The translations under genes were made by a program, and so were the position numbers. Source: Crocinitomicaceae bacterium (lineage in GTDB: Bacteria; Bacteroidota; Bacteroidia; Flavobacteriales_D; Crocinitomicaceae). Taken from it: a DNA stretch of 20,767 nucleotides. The stretch covers positions 1-20,767 of the forward strand of contig JAURHO010000012.1 of assembly GCA_030833265.1 (NCBI GenBank). Direction: 5' to 3'. Below the pieces are notes generated by a model. That model was not told the DNA's origin, made no database searches, and saw only the letters and a list, made by a program, of their open reading frames with translations. Positions 1 through 7,484 of this stretch are shown here, one piece after another. Every line of letters begins with the position of its first letter. Position 1 is the stretch's first letter.

Positions 1-1
1 C

Positions 2-1378
2 AGAGCTTTTAGATCGAATCGTTTTGTACAGTTGAATGATGGCTCTTGCATGGCCAATTTGCAAGCCGTTATCGATTTTGAGCAATGGGATGAAGCTTTA
101 CTAAAGCGCATAACTACTGCCGCAGCACTTTCCTTGACCGGAACAATCGTGGCCTCACAAGGAGCAGGTCAGGCAGTTGAATTACAAGTTACAAATATTG
201 AAATTTTAGGAGATGCACACCCTGATGAGGTTCAGAAAACCGTGATGCAACCTAAAAGACACAGCCTTGATTTTCTCCGCGAACAAGCACACTTGCGTTT
301 CAGAACCAATACGTTTGGCGCCGTATTTCGCATCCGTCATGCAGTCGCTTTTGCTATTCATCAGTTTTTCAATGAGCGCGGCTTCTTTTATTTACACACC
401 CCAATCATTACGGGTTCAGATGCCGAGGGCGCAGGTGAAATGTTCCGCGTCACTACCCTTGATGCGAAAAATCCGCCATTAACCGACGATGGGAAGGTAG
501 ATTTCAAAGAAGATTTCTTTGGCAAAGCCGTGAACTTAACGGTGTCTGGTCAGCTTGAGGCAGAGCTTGCTGCGACAGCTTTGGGTCAGGTTTATACATT
601 TGGCCCAACTTTCAGGGCTGAAAACTCTAATACTTCGCGCCACTTAGCCGAATTTTGGATGATTGAACCAGAGGTTGCTTTCAACGAATTGAAAGAAAAC
701 ATGGACCTCACCGAAGACTTCTTAAAATACATCTGTAACTACGTGCTTACCAATTGCGCAGCTGACGTTCAGTTTTTAGACGAACGCGAAGCCCAAGAGC
801 AGGCTCAAAAACCGGCCAATGAGCGCCAAGAAATGAGTTTGAAGCAACGTTTGCAATTTGTCATTGAAAATCCATTCAAAAGACTCACCTACACCGAGGC
901 CATTGACCTCTTACTCAATTCAAATCACTACAAGAAAAAGAAATTCAAGTATCCAGTAGAGTGGGGTATTGACCTGCAATCTGAGCACGAGCGCTATCTT
1001 GTTGAAAAAGAGTTCAATTGCCCTGTAATTTTAACTGATTATCCGGCACAAATTAAGGCGTTTTATATGCGCTTAAATGATGGTTGTGAGCCAGGTAAGC
1101 AAACAGTTGCTGCCATGGATGTCTTGTTTCCAGGAATTGGCGAAATTGTAGGGGGTTCACAACGCGAAGAGCGCTACGATGTGCTTTTGAAAAAATGCGA
1201 AGAATTTGGCATCCCGAGTGAAGAACTATGGTGGTATCTAGACACGCGTAAATTCGGAACCGTACCACATGCGGGCTTTGGTTTAGGTTTTGAGCGCATG
1301 GTTATGTTTGTAACGGGTATGTCAAACATCCGCGACGTCATTCCGTTCCCAAGAACACCACTCAACGCTGAATTTTAA
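2..1378 (+). CDS. asnS: Asparaginyl-tRNA synthetase, 5' end cut by window edge
   Basis: Class II aminoacyl-tRNA synthetase that charges tRNA-Asn with asparagine in the cytoplasm. The frame stays open to the left edge: codons from base 2 read RAFRSNRFVQLNDGSC, matching the N-terminal OB-fold anticodon-binding domain, so the TTG at 32 is not a real start and roughly 20-30 residues are missing. Class II motif 2 is at 611-658 (FRAENSNTSRHLAEFW), and motif 3 at 1274-1297 (GFGLGFER), followed by a conserved C-terminus with RDVIPFPRTP. GEMFRV (about 437-454) and SGQLEAE also match AsnRS rather than AspRS. Compared with the E. coli enzyme as I recall it, there is an insertion of about 13 Gln/Glu/Lys-rich residues near 786-850. 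The stop overlaps the stop of the convergent flavoprotein gene within TTAA. Identification is firm. Confidence 0.96.
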   Translation, partial: RAFRSNRFVQLNDGSCMANLQAVIDFEQWDEALLKRITTAAALSLTGTIVASQGAGQAVELQVTNIEILGDAHPDEVQKTVMQPKRHSLDFLREQAHLRFRTNTFGAVFRIRHAVAFAIHQFFNERGFFYLHTPIITGSDAEGAGEMFRVTTLDAKNPPLTDDGKVDFKEDFFGKAVNLTVSGQLEAELAATALGQVYTFGPTFRAENSNTSRHLAEFWMIEPEVAFNELKENMDLTEDFLKYICNYVLTNCAADVQFLDEREAQEQAQKPANERQEMSLKQRLQFVIENPFKRLTYTEAIDLLLNSNHYKKKKFKYPVEWGIDLQSEHERYLVEKEFNCPVILTDYPAQIKAFYMRLNDGCEPGKQTVAAMDVLFPGIGEIVGGSQREERYDVLLKKCEEFGIPSEELWWYLDTRKFGTVPHAGFGLGFERMVMFVTGMSNIRDVIPFPRTPLNAEF

Positions 1379-2634
1379 AGCGCTTTTTCTGGGTCAAAGG
1401 CGTATTTACCTGCAATGAATCCGGTGGTCCAGGCTGCCTGAAAATTGTAGCCACCTGTAATGCCATCAATGTCTAGAATTTCTCCGGCGAAGGACAGCTG
1501 TGGTAATTTTTTAGTACGCATCGTCTGAAAATCAATTTCTGAAAGCGAAATCCCACCAGCCGTCACAAACTCTTCTTTGAAGGTGGTTTTCCCTTGCACT
1601 TCATAACGGTCATTGAGCAGCGTATTCACCAATCGATTCAGGCCCTTTTTTCCTAACTCTGACCAACGCAAATCTGGGTTGATCTCACTGCGTTCGAGCA
1701 AGTGCAGCCAGAGCCTATTGGTGAGCGGCGTCGGATTCCAGTTGCTCATTTTTTTACCCGCTTGGGCTTGGCTTGTTTGCTCGAGTTGTACTCTTAAGTT
1801 ATCTTCTTTGGCATCATCTAGCCAATTGACCAACACGTGAAAATGGTAGTTTTTTTCGGCTAATATTCGAGCACCCCACGCAGACAATAGTAAAATTGCA
1901 GGGCCACTCATGCCCCAATGTGTAATGAGTAATGGGCCACGGCCTGTTAGTTTCGTCCCTTCTATCTTGGCACTGGCATTCGAAACCACTGTACCCATCA
2001 ATTCGCAAATTGGATTTTTGGGCATGTTAAACGTGAACAAAGAAGGTTGGGGTTCAATGATATCGAGTCCAAGTTCTTCTAGCCAATATAAATTACTGAG
2101 TTTGGGCTGTCCGCCCGTGCACACAATAACGCGGTCGTAAAACTGTTCTTGCTCGTTTTGTACCAGCCTTACGCCATTGGTATGCGGTTCAATTTTTGAA
2201 ATCGTTTGCTGCAGCAAGAGCTCGACACCTAACTGCTTGCAAGCTTTTAAAAAGCTGTCAATAATGACCTGAGAATCGTTTGCTAGCGGAAAAATACAGC
2301 CATCTGGGTAAGTTTTGAGCGGCACTCCTCTGGACTCAAACCACTCAATGGTGTCGTTTGCTGAAAACTGATGAAAAGCTTTCCTGAGTTGTTTTTCACC
2401 TCTCGGATACGCTTTGGCTAATTCTTGAATATCAGGGCAATGATGGGTGACATTACAGCGCCCTCCGCCTGAAATTTTTACTTTGGCCAAAAACTTATTG
2501 CTCTTCTCTAGAATACAGACCGAAGCATCAGGCCAATGTTGTTTGGCAGAAATGGCGGCAAAAAAACCAGCCGCACCACCACCAATAATGGCAACCTTTC
2601 GTTGATTTTTTCCTGAATATCCTTCCATTCTCAT
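1375..2634 (-). CDS. HI0933/BaiN-family NAD(P)/FAD-dependent oxidoreductase
   Basis: Flavoprotein of about 419 residues, the usual length for the HI0933 (TIGR00275) family, often named BaiN/RdsA-like aminoacetone oxidase or simply NAD(P)/FAD-dependent oxidoreductase. The N-terminal FAD-binding Rossmann motif GGGAAG covers residues 18-23, with the ribose-binding acidic residue at about E43. The family signature KISGGGRCN follows at 53-61. The C-terminal FAD-contact block contains GEILDIDGITGGYN and then AAWTTGFIAG. I chose the ATG at 2634 because it overlaps the stop of the upstream Gre-like gene as ATGA, with a GAGG stretch just before it; a TTG at 2655 and an ATG at 2628 are alternatives. 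The substrate is not known for this family, and the neighbours do not reveal it. Translational coupling to the Gre-like gene is inferred from the overlap. Confidence 0.9.
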   Translation of the reverse strand: MRMEGYSGKNQRKVAIIGGGAAGFFAAISAKQHWPDASVCILEKSNKFLAKVKISGGGRCNVTHHCPDIQELAKAYPRGEKQLRKAFHQFSANDTIEWFESRGVPLKTYPDGCIFPLANDSQVIIDSFLKACKQLGVELLLQQTISKIEPHTNGVRLVQNEQEQFYDRVIVCTGGQPKLSNLYWLEELGLDIIEPQPSLFTFNMPKNPICELMGTVVSNASAKIEGTKLTGRGPLLITHWGMSGPAILLLSAWGARILAEKNYHFHVLVNWLDDAKEDNLRVQLEQTSQAQAGKKMSNWNPTPLTNRLWLHLLERSEINPDLRWSELGKKGLNRLVNTLLNDRYEVQGKTTFKEEFVTAGGISLSEIDFQTMRTKKLPQLSFAGEILDIDGITGGYNFQAAWTTGFIAGKYAFDPEKAL

Positions 2635-3080
2635 GACACCGCCTCGATTTTCCAAGTTTTGCCATTCAAAAGGGCATTTTCCCCGACCTTCTTGCCTTTA
2701 AGTGTCAAAAACAGCGGTGCTTCTGGGCTCAGGCAAAAAACGGAAGTTTGCTCAAATTCAAACTGTCCAAAGGCAATGCTGCAATAAAACCATTGTTCAT
2801 TGCACTTAAAAATTGAACCAATTTGTATTTGTGTGTGAGCCTGTTGGGCATCTATTCTTTTTAACGCAGTATGTTGTTGTTGCAGCAAGTTGATTTGCCC
2901 GTCAATCTTTTCGATTTCGAGCTGGGCCATAGCTATTCCGACTTCATGTTTGTCGCCGGCAGAGCCTTTGCCGCTTTCTGTGCTGTCATGGCTAATTTGG
3001 GTTCTTTGGACGCTGAGCTCAGAAATGCGCGTTTCAAGTAACTGAAATAAATGTTCGTGGAGCCTAGTTTTGAGCAGCAT
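2631..3080 (-). CDS. Gre-like small protein (coiled-coil GreA/GreB-type)
   Basis: Small protein of 149 residues starting at the ATG at 3080; a TTG three codons upstream is less likely. Residues about 15-75 are predicted to be helical and charged, with a segment containing GSAGDKHEVGIAMAQLE, then Gln-rich heptads. This resembles the N-terminal coiled coil of transcript cleavage factors GreA/GreB, and the second half (about 80-149) is beta-rich like their C-terminal domain. Similar Bacteroidota proteins of this size are common and are often mislabelled 3-oxoacyl-ACP synthase; nothing here suggests a ketosynthase. Whether it binds RNA polymerase is unknown, since it is shorter and diverged. It is the first gene of a unit with the flavoprotein (ATGA overlap) and is divergent from ileS across 57 bases. 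Confidence 0.68.
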   Translation of the reverse strand: MLLKTRLHEHLFQLLETRISELSVQRTQISHDSTESGKGSAGDKHEVGIAMAQLEIEKIDGQINLLQQQHTALKRIDAQQAHTQIQIGSIFKCNEQWFYCSIAFGQFEFEQTSVFCLSPEAPLFLTLKGKKVGENALLNGKTWKIEAVS

Positions 3081-3083
3081 ATC

Positions 3084-3115
3084 TTGCAAAAATAGCCTGA
3101 TTTATCGTAAATTCG
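3084..3115 (+). promoter_or_regulatory. Predicted promoter of ileS
   Basis: TTG at 3084-3086, a spacer of 21 bases, then TAAATTCG at 3108-3115, which matches the Bacteroidota -7 consensus TAnnTTTG with one mismatch at a correct distance. The ileS ATG follows 22 bases later at 3138, leaving room for a short leader. No T-box or other aminoacylation-sensing leader would fit in this gap. Confidence 0.45.
3087..3094 (-). promoter_or_regulatory. TAnnTTTG (-7) box for the Gre-like gene
   Basis: Read on the minus strand this is TATTTTTG, a full match to the Bacteroidota sigma-A -7 consensus TAnnTTTG. It ends only 6 bases before the ATG at 3080, so the transcript would be almost leaderless. No TTG -33 element is visible at the usual spacing. 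It abuts the proposed -33 element of ileS on the other strand. Confidence 0.45.
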
Positions 3116-3137
3116 CGACTTTACAAAGTAATCGTTC

Positions 3138-6100
3138 ATGAAAGCAAAATATCCTGAATACAAAGGATTAAACCTTCCCAACATCGCTACTGCTGTCCTT
3201 GAAAAATGGCAAAAAGAAGCCATTTTTGAGCAATCTGTTGCGCAAAGGGCAGGGGCACCATCATTTGTATTCTACGAAGGGCCGCCCTCTGCCAATGGTT
3301 TGCCGGGCATTCACCACGTAATGGGCCGCGCCATCAAGGATATTTTTTGCCGCTATCAAACGTTAAAAGGCAAACAAGTTCACCGCAAAGCCGGTTGGGA
3401 TACCCACGGCCTTCCTGTCGAGCTTGGTGTCGAGAAAGAACTGGGTATTACCAAAGAAGACATCGGCACTAAAATCAGCGTCGATCAATACAACGAAGCT
3501 TGCAAGACAGCCGTCATGCGCTACACAGACATCTGGAATGCACTTACCCTACAAATGGGTTATTGGGTGGACATGCAAAACCCGTATGTCACTTACCAGC
3601 CCAAATACATGGAATCTGTTTGGTGGTTGTTGTCTCAACTTTACAACAAAGGCCTCATCTATAAAGGCTACACTATTCAGCCTTACTCGCCAAAAGCGGG
3701 TACTGGGCTCTCCTCGCACGAGCTGAATCAGCCGGGCTGCTACAAAGATGTCAAAGACACTACGGTTGTGGCTATGTTTGAAGCTTTAAGTGGTCAAAAA
3801 TTGCCATTTGAAGCGACACATGCTGAAAAAACACATTTTCTTGCCTGGACCACCACGCCTTGGACACTTCCTTCAAACACGGCATTAACTGTAGGCCCAA
3901 ACATTGACTACGCTTTAGTTGCAACCTACAACCAATATACTTTTGAGCCTATTCAAGTGATTTTGGCTCAAAACCTCGTCAGTTATCAGTTTTCAAAAGG
4001 CTTTGCAGCCGTAGAAAATCAAGAAGACCTCCAAACTTACAATGCCGGAGACAAGCAAATTCCATATTTTGTTGTTGGTACTTGCAAAGGCCAAGATTTG
4101 ATTGGTTTAAAATACCAACAACTCCTACCTTATGCCCAGCCTGCAGAAAATCCTGAGGCGGCATTTCGCGTCATTGGCGGTGATTTCGTCACTACCGAAG
4201 ACGGAACCGGAATTGTCCATACCGCCCCAACATTTGGTGCCGATGATGCCCGTGTGGCTGCCGAAGCTGGCGTTCCTGGCTTATTACTCAAAGATGAGCG
4301 TGGAAATTTAGTCCCACTCGTTGACCTTCAAGGTAAATTCAGACCTGAACTTGGCCCTTATGCAGGCATGTATGTCAAAAACGAATATTACGATGCGGGT
4401 CAAGAACCTGAAAGATCTGTAGATGTACAACTTGCTATTCAACTCAAAGAAGAAGGCAAGGCTTTCAAAGTAGAAAAATACGAGCACTCGTATCCACATT
4501 GTTGGCGCACCGACAAACCAGTTCTTTATTACCCCCTAGACTCTTGGTTTATTCGCGTAACGGAGCGCAAAGAAGACATGGTGGCGCTTAACCAACAAAT
4601 CAACTGGAAACCAGAAGCAACTGGTTCTGGGCGTTTTGGAAAGTGGTTAGAGAATGCCAATGACTGGAACCTTTCTCGCTCTAGGTACTGGGGTATTCCT
4701 ATTCCTATTTGGTCAACCGAAGAAGGTGACGAACGCATTTGTATTGGTTCAGTAGCAGAATTACTTAGCGCTATTGAGCAGTCAATAGCTAAAGGCTTTA
4801 TGTCTCACAATCCGTTTGCTGGCTTTGACCCCAAAGATTTATCGGATGCCAACTATGAAAAAATTGATCTACACAAGCACATCGTGGATCAAATTGTTTT
4901 GGTTTCTCCGAGTGGCAAACCCATGAAACGCGAAGCCGACCTCATTGACGTTTGGTTTGACTCCGGTGCAATGCCTTATGCACAATTGCATTATCCTTTT
5001 GAGAACAAAGAACTCATTGATCAAAAAACAGCATTTCCTGCAGATTTCATTGCTGAAGGCGTTGACCAAACCCGCGGTTGGTTTTATACCTTGCATGCCA
5101 TTGCCACGATGGTTTTCAATGAAAAAGCCTACAAAAATGTGGTTTCAAATGGCTTGGTCCTCGACAAAAACGGTCAAAAAATGTCTAAGCGCTTGGGCAA
5201 TGCCATTGACCCTTTTGAAACACTTCAAAAATATGGCCCTGACGCCACCCGTTGGTACATGATCACCAACGCGCAACCTTGGGACAACCTTAAATTTGAC
5301 CTCGAAGGCATCGCCGAAGTACAGCGCAAATTCTTCGGTACGCTTTACAATACCTATTCATTCTTTGCCCTTTATGCAAACATAGACGGCTTTGATTTTT
5401 CGGCCCCTGAAGTAGCACTATCTCAAAGACCTGAAATTGACCAATGGGTTATTTCTAAACTCAATTCTCTCATTGCTGAGGTCGACGCAGCTTACGCAGA
5501 ATACGAGCCAACCAAGGCAGGCCGTGCCATCCAAGACTTTGTCAACGAACAACTCTCTAATTGGTATGTGCGCTTGTGTCGTCGCCGTTTCTGGAAAAAC
5601 GACGATGCCCAAGACAAACAGGCGGCTTACCAAACACTCTATACTTGTTTAGAAACAGTGGCATTACTTGCTGCGCCAATTGCGCCATTCTACATGGATC
5701 AATTGTATTCTGACCTCAATCAGGTGAGTGGGAAAAACACAAAAGGATCTGTTCATTTGGCAGATTTCCCAGCTCCAAATCAAGCGGCTATTTTAGCACA
5801 ACTTGAGCGCCAAATGGAATTAGCGCAACAAGCCTGTTCATTGGTTTTAGCGCTGCGCAAAAAGCAGCACATTCGCGTGCGTCAGCCACTGCAAAAAATC
5901 ATGATTCCGGTGCTCAATGAGCAAGAAGCCAACAATTTCAGACACGTCACTGACCTCATCTGTTCGGAGGTCAATGTCAAAGAACTAGAGCTGTTATCTG
6001 ACAGCGGCATTTTGGTGAAATCCATTAAACCGAACTTCAAAACGATAGGCCCGAAGTATGGCAAGCAAATGAAAGGCATCGCCGCATTGGTTCAGCAGTT

Positions 6101-6533
6101 TGGTCAAGAAGACATCGCGCAAATTGAGCAAGCTCAAGTTTGGAAAGGTGAAGTTGACGGACAAACCATTGAACTACTACTCGAAGACTTCGAAATCCAG
6201 GCACAAGATATCCCAGGATGGCTAGTGGCCAGTGAGAACGGCCTAACGGTTGCACTTGACATCAGCATTAGTCCTGAATTGAAAGCAGAAGGCTTGGCCC
6301 GCGAGCTGGTCAATCGCATACAAAACATGCGCAAGGACCTCCAACTCGAGGTAACAGACCGCATTACGGTAAAGCTAGACACCTCAGAAGTCGTAAAAGC
6401 TGCTGCACTTGCACATCAGCATTATATTTGTGCTGAGGTCTTGGCAGATGCACTTGTATTTGAAACGAGTTCGGCGCCAAAAACCGAAGAAATAGAAGCA
6501 GCGGCGGATACCGCCATTCAACTTATAAAATAA
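3138..6533 (+). CDS. ileS: Isoleucyl-tRNA synthetase, type 2, with GxHH signature
   Basis: Class I synthetase of 1131 residues, considerably longer than E. coli IleRS (about 940) and fitting the eukaryote-like IleRS2 form. The adenylation signature lies in GPPSANGLPGIHHV (about 48-61): the HIGH position reads GIHH (57-60, bases 3306-3317), not HxGH. The KMSKS loop is KMSKR (681-685, bases 5178-5192), usual in this subfamily. The CP1 editing domain is seen from WTTTPWTLPSNTAL (about 237-250) to DGTGIVHTAP near 355. A tRNA-binding helical domain follows at about 780-900, and then a long C-terminal extension of the DUF5915 type that marks IleRS2. The ATG at 3138 is the natural start. The biotin carrier gene begins 6 bases after the stop, so the two are probably cotranscribed. 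IleRS2 enzymes are typically poorly inhibited by mupirocin; resistance here is inferred. Confidence 0.97.
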   Translation: MKAKYPEYKGLNLPNIATAVLEKWQKEAIFEQSVAQRAGAPSFVFYEGPPSANGLPGIHHVMGRAIKDIFCRYQTLKGKQVHRKAGWDTHGLPVELGVEKELGITKEDIGTKISVDQYNEACKTAVMRYTDIWNALTLQMGYWVDMQNPYVTYQPKYMESVWWLLSQLYNKGLIYKGYTIQPYSPKAGTGLSSHELNQPGCYKDVKDTTVVAMFEALSGQKLPFEATHAEKTHFLAWTTTPWTLPSNTALTVGPNIDYALVATYNQYTFEPIQVILAQNLVSYQFSKGFAAVENQEDLQTYNAGDKQIPYFVVGTCKGQDLIGLKYQQLLPYAQPAENPEAAFRVIGGDFVTTEDGTGIVHTAPTFGADDARVAAEAGVPGLLLKDERGNLVPLVDLQGKFRPELGPYAGMYVKNEYYDAGQEPERSVDVQLAIQLKEEGKAFKVEKYEHSYPHCWRTDKPVLYYPLDSWFIRVTERKEDMVALNQQINWKPEATGSGRFGKWLENANDWNLSRSRYWGIPIPIWSTEEGDERICIGSVAELLSAIEQSIAKGFMSHNPFAGFDPKDLSDANYEKIDLHKHIVDQIVLVSPSGKPMKREADLIDVWFDSGAMPYAQLHYPFENKELIDQKTAFPADFIAEGVDQTRGWFYTLHAIATMVFNEKAYKNVVSNGLVLDKNGQKMSKRLGNAIDPFETLQKYGPDATRWYMITNAQPWDNLKFDLEGIAEVQRKFFGTLYNTYSFFALYANIDGFDFSAPEVALSQRPEIDQWVISKLNSLIAEVDAAYAEYEPTKAGRAIQDFVNEQLSNWYVRLCRRRFWKNDDAQDKQAAYQTLYTCLETVALLAAPIAPFYMDQLYSDLNQVSGKNTKGSVHLADFPAPNQAAILAQLERQMELAQQACSLVLALRKKQHIRVRQPLQKIMIPVLNEQEANNFRHVTDLICSEVNVKELELLSDSGILVKSIKPNFKTIGPKYGKQMKGIAALVQQFGQEDIAQIEQAQVWKGEVDGQTIELLLEDFEIQAQDIPGWLVASENGLTVALDISISPELKAEGLARELVNRIQNMRKDLQLEVTDRITVKLDTSEVVKAAALAHQHYICAEVLADALVFETSSAPKTEEIEAAADTAIQLIK

Positions 6534-6539
6534 GCCCAA

Positions 6540-7001
6540 ATGAATAAATGGTTCATTGATCAAAAAGAAACACAAACCCTTAGCGGAGCCTCCGTGAAGT
6601 GGTTTGATCACCAATTTTTTGAAATCAAGTTTGAAGGCAAAAAGTATCACGGAGAATTACTCGCTGACCAATCTGAATTGGGTCAATTAACGATCCGTAT
6701 CAATCACCGCACTTTTCAAGTGAAAAAAGGACATCCGCTCGATGACTTAATTGCTGCTATGGGCCTTGACAAACCTAAATTGCGCAAGCTCAAAGAAATG
6801 CAAGCTCCCATGCCAGGCCGTGTTACAGCTATTCATGTTAAAGTAGGTCAAGAGGTACAGCCCGGAGATGCTTTGTTGTCTTTAGAAGCCATGAAAATGG
6901 AGAATGTACTTAAGGCCGAAGGAATCGGTGTAGTGAGTGCCATTCAAATTCAAGAAGGCGACGTTGTCGATAAGGGTGGCTTACTCATCAGTTTTGAGTA
7001 A
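6540..7001 (+). CDS. Biotin carboxyl carrier protein of an acyl-CoA carboxylase
   Basis: Protein of 153 residues that would carry biotin between the biotin carboxylase and carboxyltransferase subunits of an acyl-CoA (propionyl/acetyl/methylcrotonyl) carboxylase. The C-terminal 70 residues form a biotinyl/lipoyl domain: APMPGRV at about 89-95, and the biotinylation motif EAMKMEN with target lysine K119 (bases 6894-6896). The last strands read VVDKGGLLISFE. The N-terminal half is a small beta-rich region seen in carriers of the propionyl-CoA carboxylase type. It follows ileS by 6 bases, probably on the same mRNA. The likely partner, the carboxyltransferase at 18866, lies about 12 kb away, and no biotin carboxylase is present in the window. 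Which acyl-CoA is used cannot be told from the carrier. Confidence 0.9.
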   Translation: MNKWFIDQKETQTLSGASVKWFDHQFFEIKFEGKKYHGELLADQSELGQLTIRINHRTFQVKKGHPLDDLIAAMGLDKPKLRKLKEMQAPMPGRVTAIHVKVGQEVQPGDALLSLEAMKMENVLKAEGIGVVSAIQIQEGDVVDKGGLLISFE

Positions 7002-7017
7002 GTAAAAACCAGTTCTC

Positions 7018-7422
7018 TTATTTCAACAAGATTCTAATTTTCTTATCGGCCTGCAGTAAAACACTCGCATCCTGAAAACTTGGTGCTGAGAAAGTTTCGC
7101 GGGCATTATTGGAAAATCCATAGGCCTCGGTTGGTGCGCCAAAAAGGTTTTTATCGAGTACGCCGTTTTTGTTTTCATCGTGGTAGACGGCAAGAGCATA
7201 TTTGCCAGCAGGGAGATTTTTAAAAGTATAACTCAATTGTTTGCCATCTATTTTTAAAACGACACCTTTCAGTTGCTTACCAAAAGTTGGAAAGTTGGCT
7301 GCTTTATCGAAAAGCCCTATAAACACTGTTCCTTTAGTATTTGGTATACCATTGATCTCTACCTCTAAATTTGCATTAGAGTCAAGTAAGAGTAGGGCAA
7401 GGCAAATGAGGATAACTTTCAT
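7018..7422 (-). CDS. Exported DUF2141-family protein
   Basis: Protein of 134 residues with a short hydrophobic N-terminal signal (MKVILICLALLLLDSNA), so likely periplasmic or surface-exposed. The rest matches the DUF2141 pattern: an early VEINGIPNTKGTVFIGLFD segment, then LPAGKYALAVYHDENKNG (about 75-92), and a C-terminal beta strand. The DENKNGVLD stretch resembles an EF-hand-like calcium loop (DxNxNGxLD), but DUF2141 folds as a beta sandwich and the loop's role is unknown. No function is established for the family. It is convergent with the biotin carrier gene across 16 bases, in which no hairpin was seen, and divergent from galE across 62 bases. The ATG at 7422 is preceded by a full TAnnTTTG box. 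Confidence 0.85.
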   Translation of the reverse strand: MKVILICLALLLLDSNANLEVEINGIPNTKGTVFIGLFDKAANFPTFGKQLKGVVLKIDGKQLSYTFKNLPAGKYALAVYHDENKNGVLDKNLFGAPTEAYGFSNNARETFSAPSFQDASVLLQADKKIRILLK

Positions 7423-7432
7423 GTAAGGAAAA

Positions 7433-7440
7433 CAAACTTA
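7433..7440 (-). promoter_or_regulatory. TAnnTTTG (-7) box for the DUF2141 gene
   Basis: Read on the minus strand this is TAAGTTTG, a full match to TAnnTTTG, ending 10 bases before the ATG at 7422. A T-tract lies about 18 bases further upstream in place of a clear TTG. The box is 32 bases from the galE box on the other strand, giving back-to-back promoters. Confidence 0.5.
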
Positions 7441-7472
7441 ACACAATCGGGTTCATAGAAAAAGGGAATCCC

Positions 7473-7480
7473 TAACTTTG
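7473..7480 (+). promoter_or_regulatory. TAnnTTTG (-7) box for galE-tatD-ansA
   Basis: TAACTTTG, a full match to the Bacteroidota -7 consensus, only 4 bases before the galE ATG at 7485. Transcription would begin at or beside the start codon, so a leaderless mRNA is expected. The -33 region has only a weak GTTCAT-like sequence. Confidence 0.5.
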
Positions 7481-7484
7481 TTTT

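Noticed and set aside
32..34. TTG as the start of asnS
   Set aside because: Codons upstream to base 2 continue the conserved N-terminal domain, so the gene begins before the window.
2631..3080. 3-oxoacyl-ACP synthase
   Set aside because: At 149 residues with a coiled-coil start and no ketosynthase motif, this common database label does not fit.
7002..7017. Terminator between the biotin carrier and DUF2141 genes
   Set aside because: The 16 bases contain no stem-loop followed by a T-tract on either strand.
7159..7191. EF-hand calcium site in the DUF2141 protein
   Set aside because: The DxNxNGxLD pattern is present, but the surrounding helices of an EF-hand are not; a loop in a beta sandwich is more likely.
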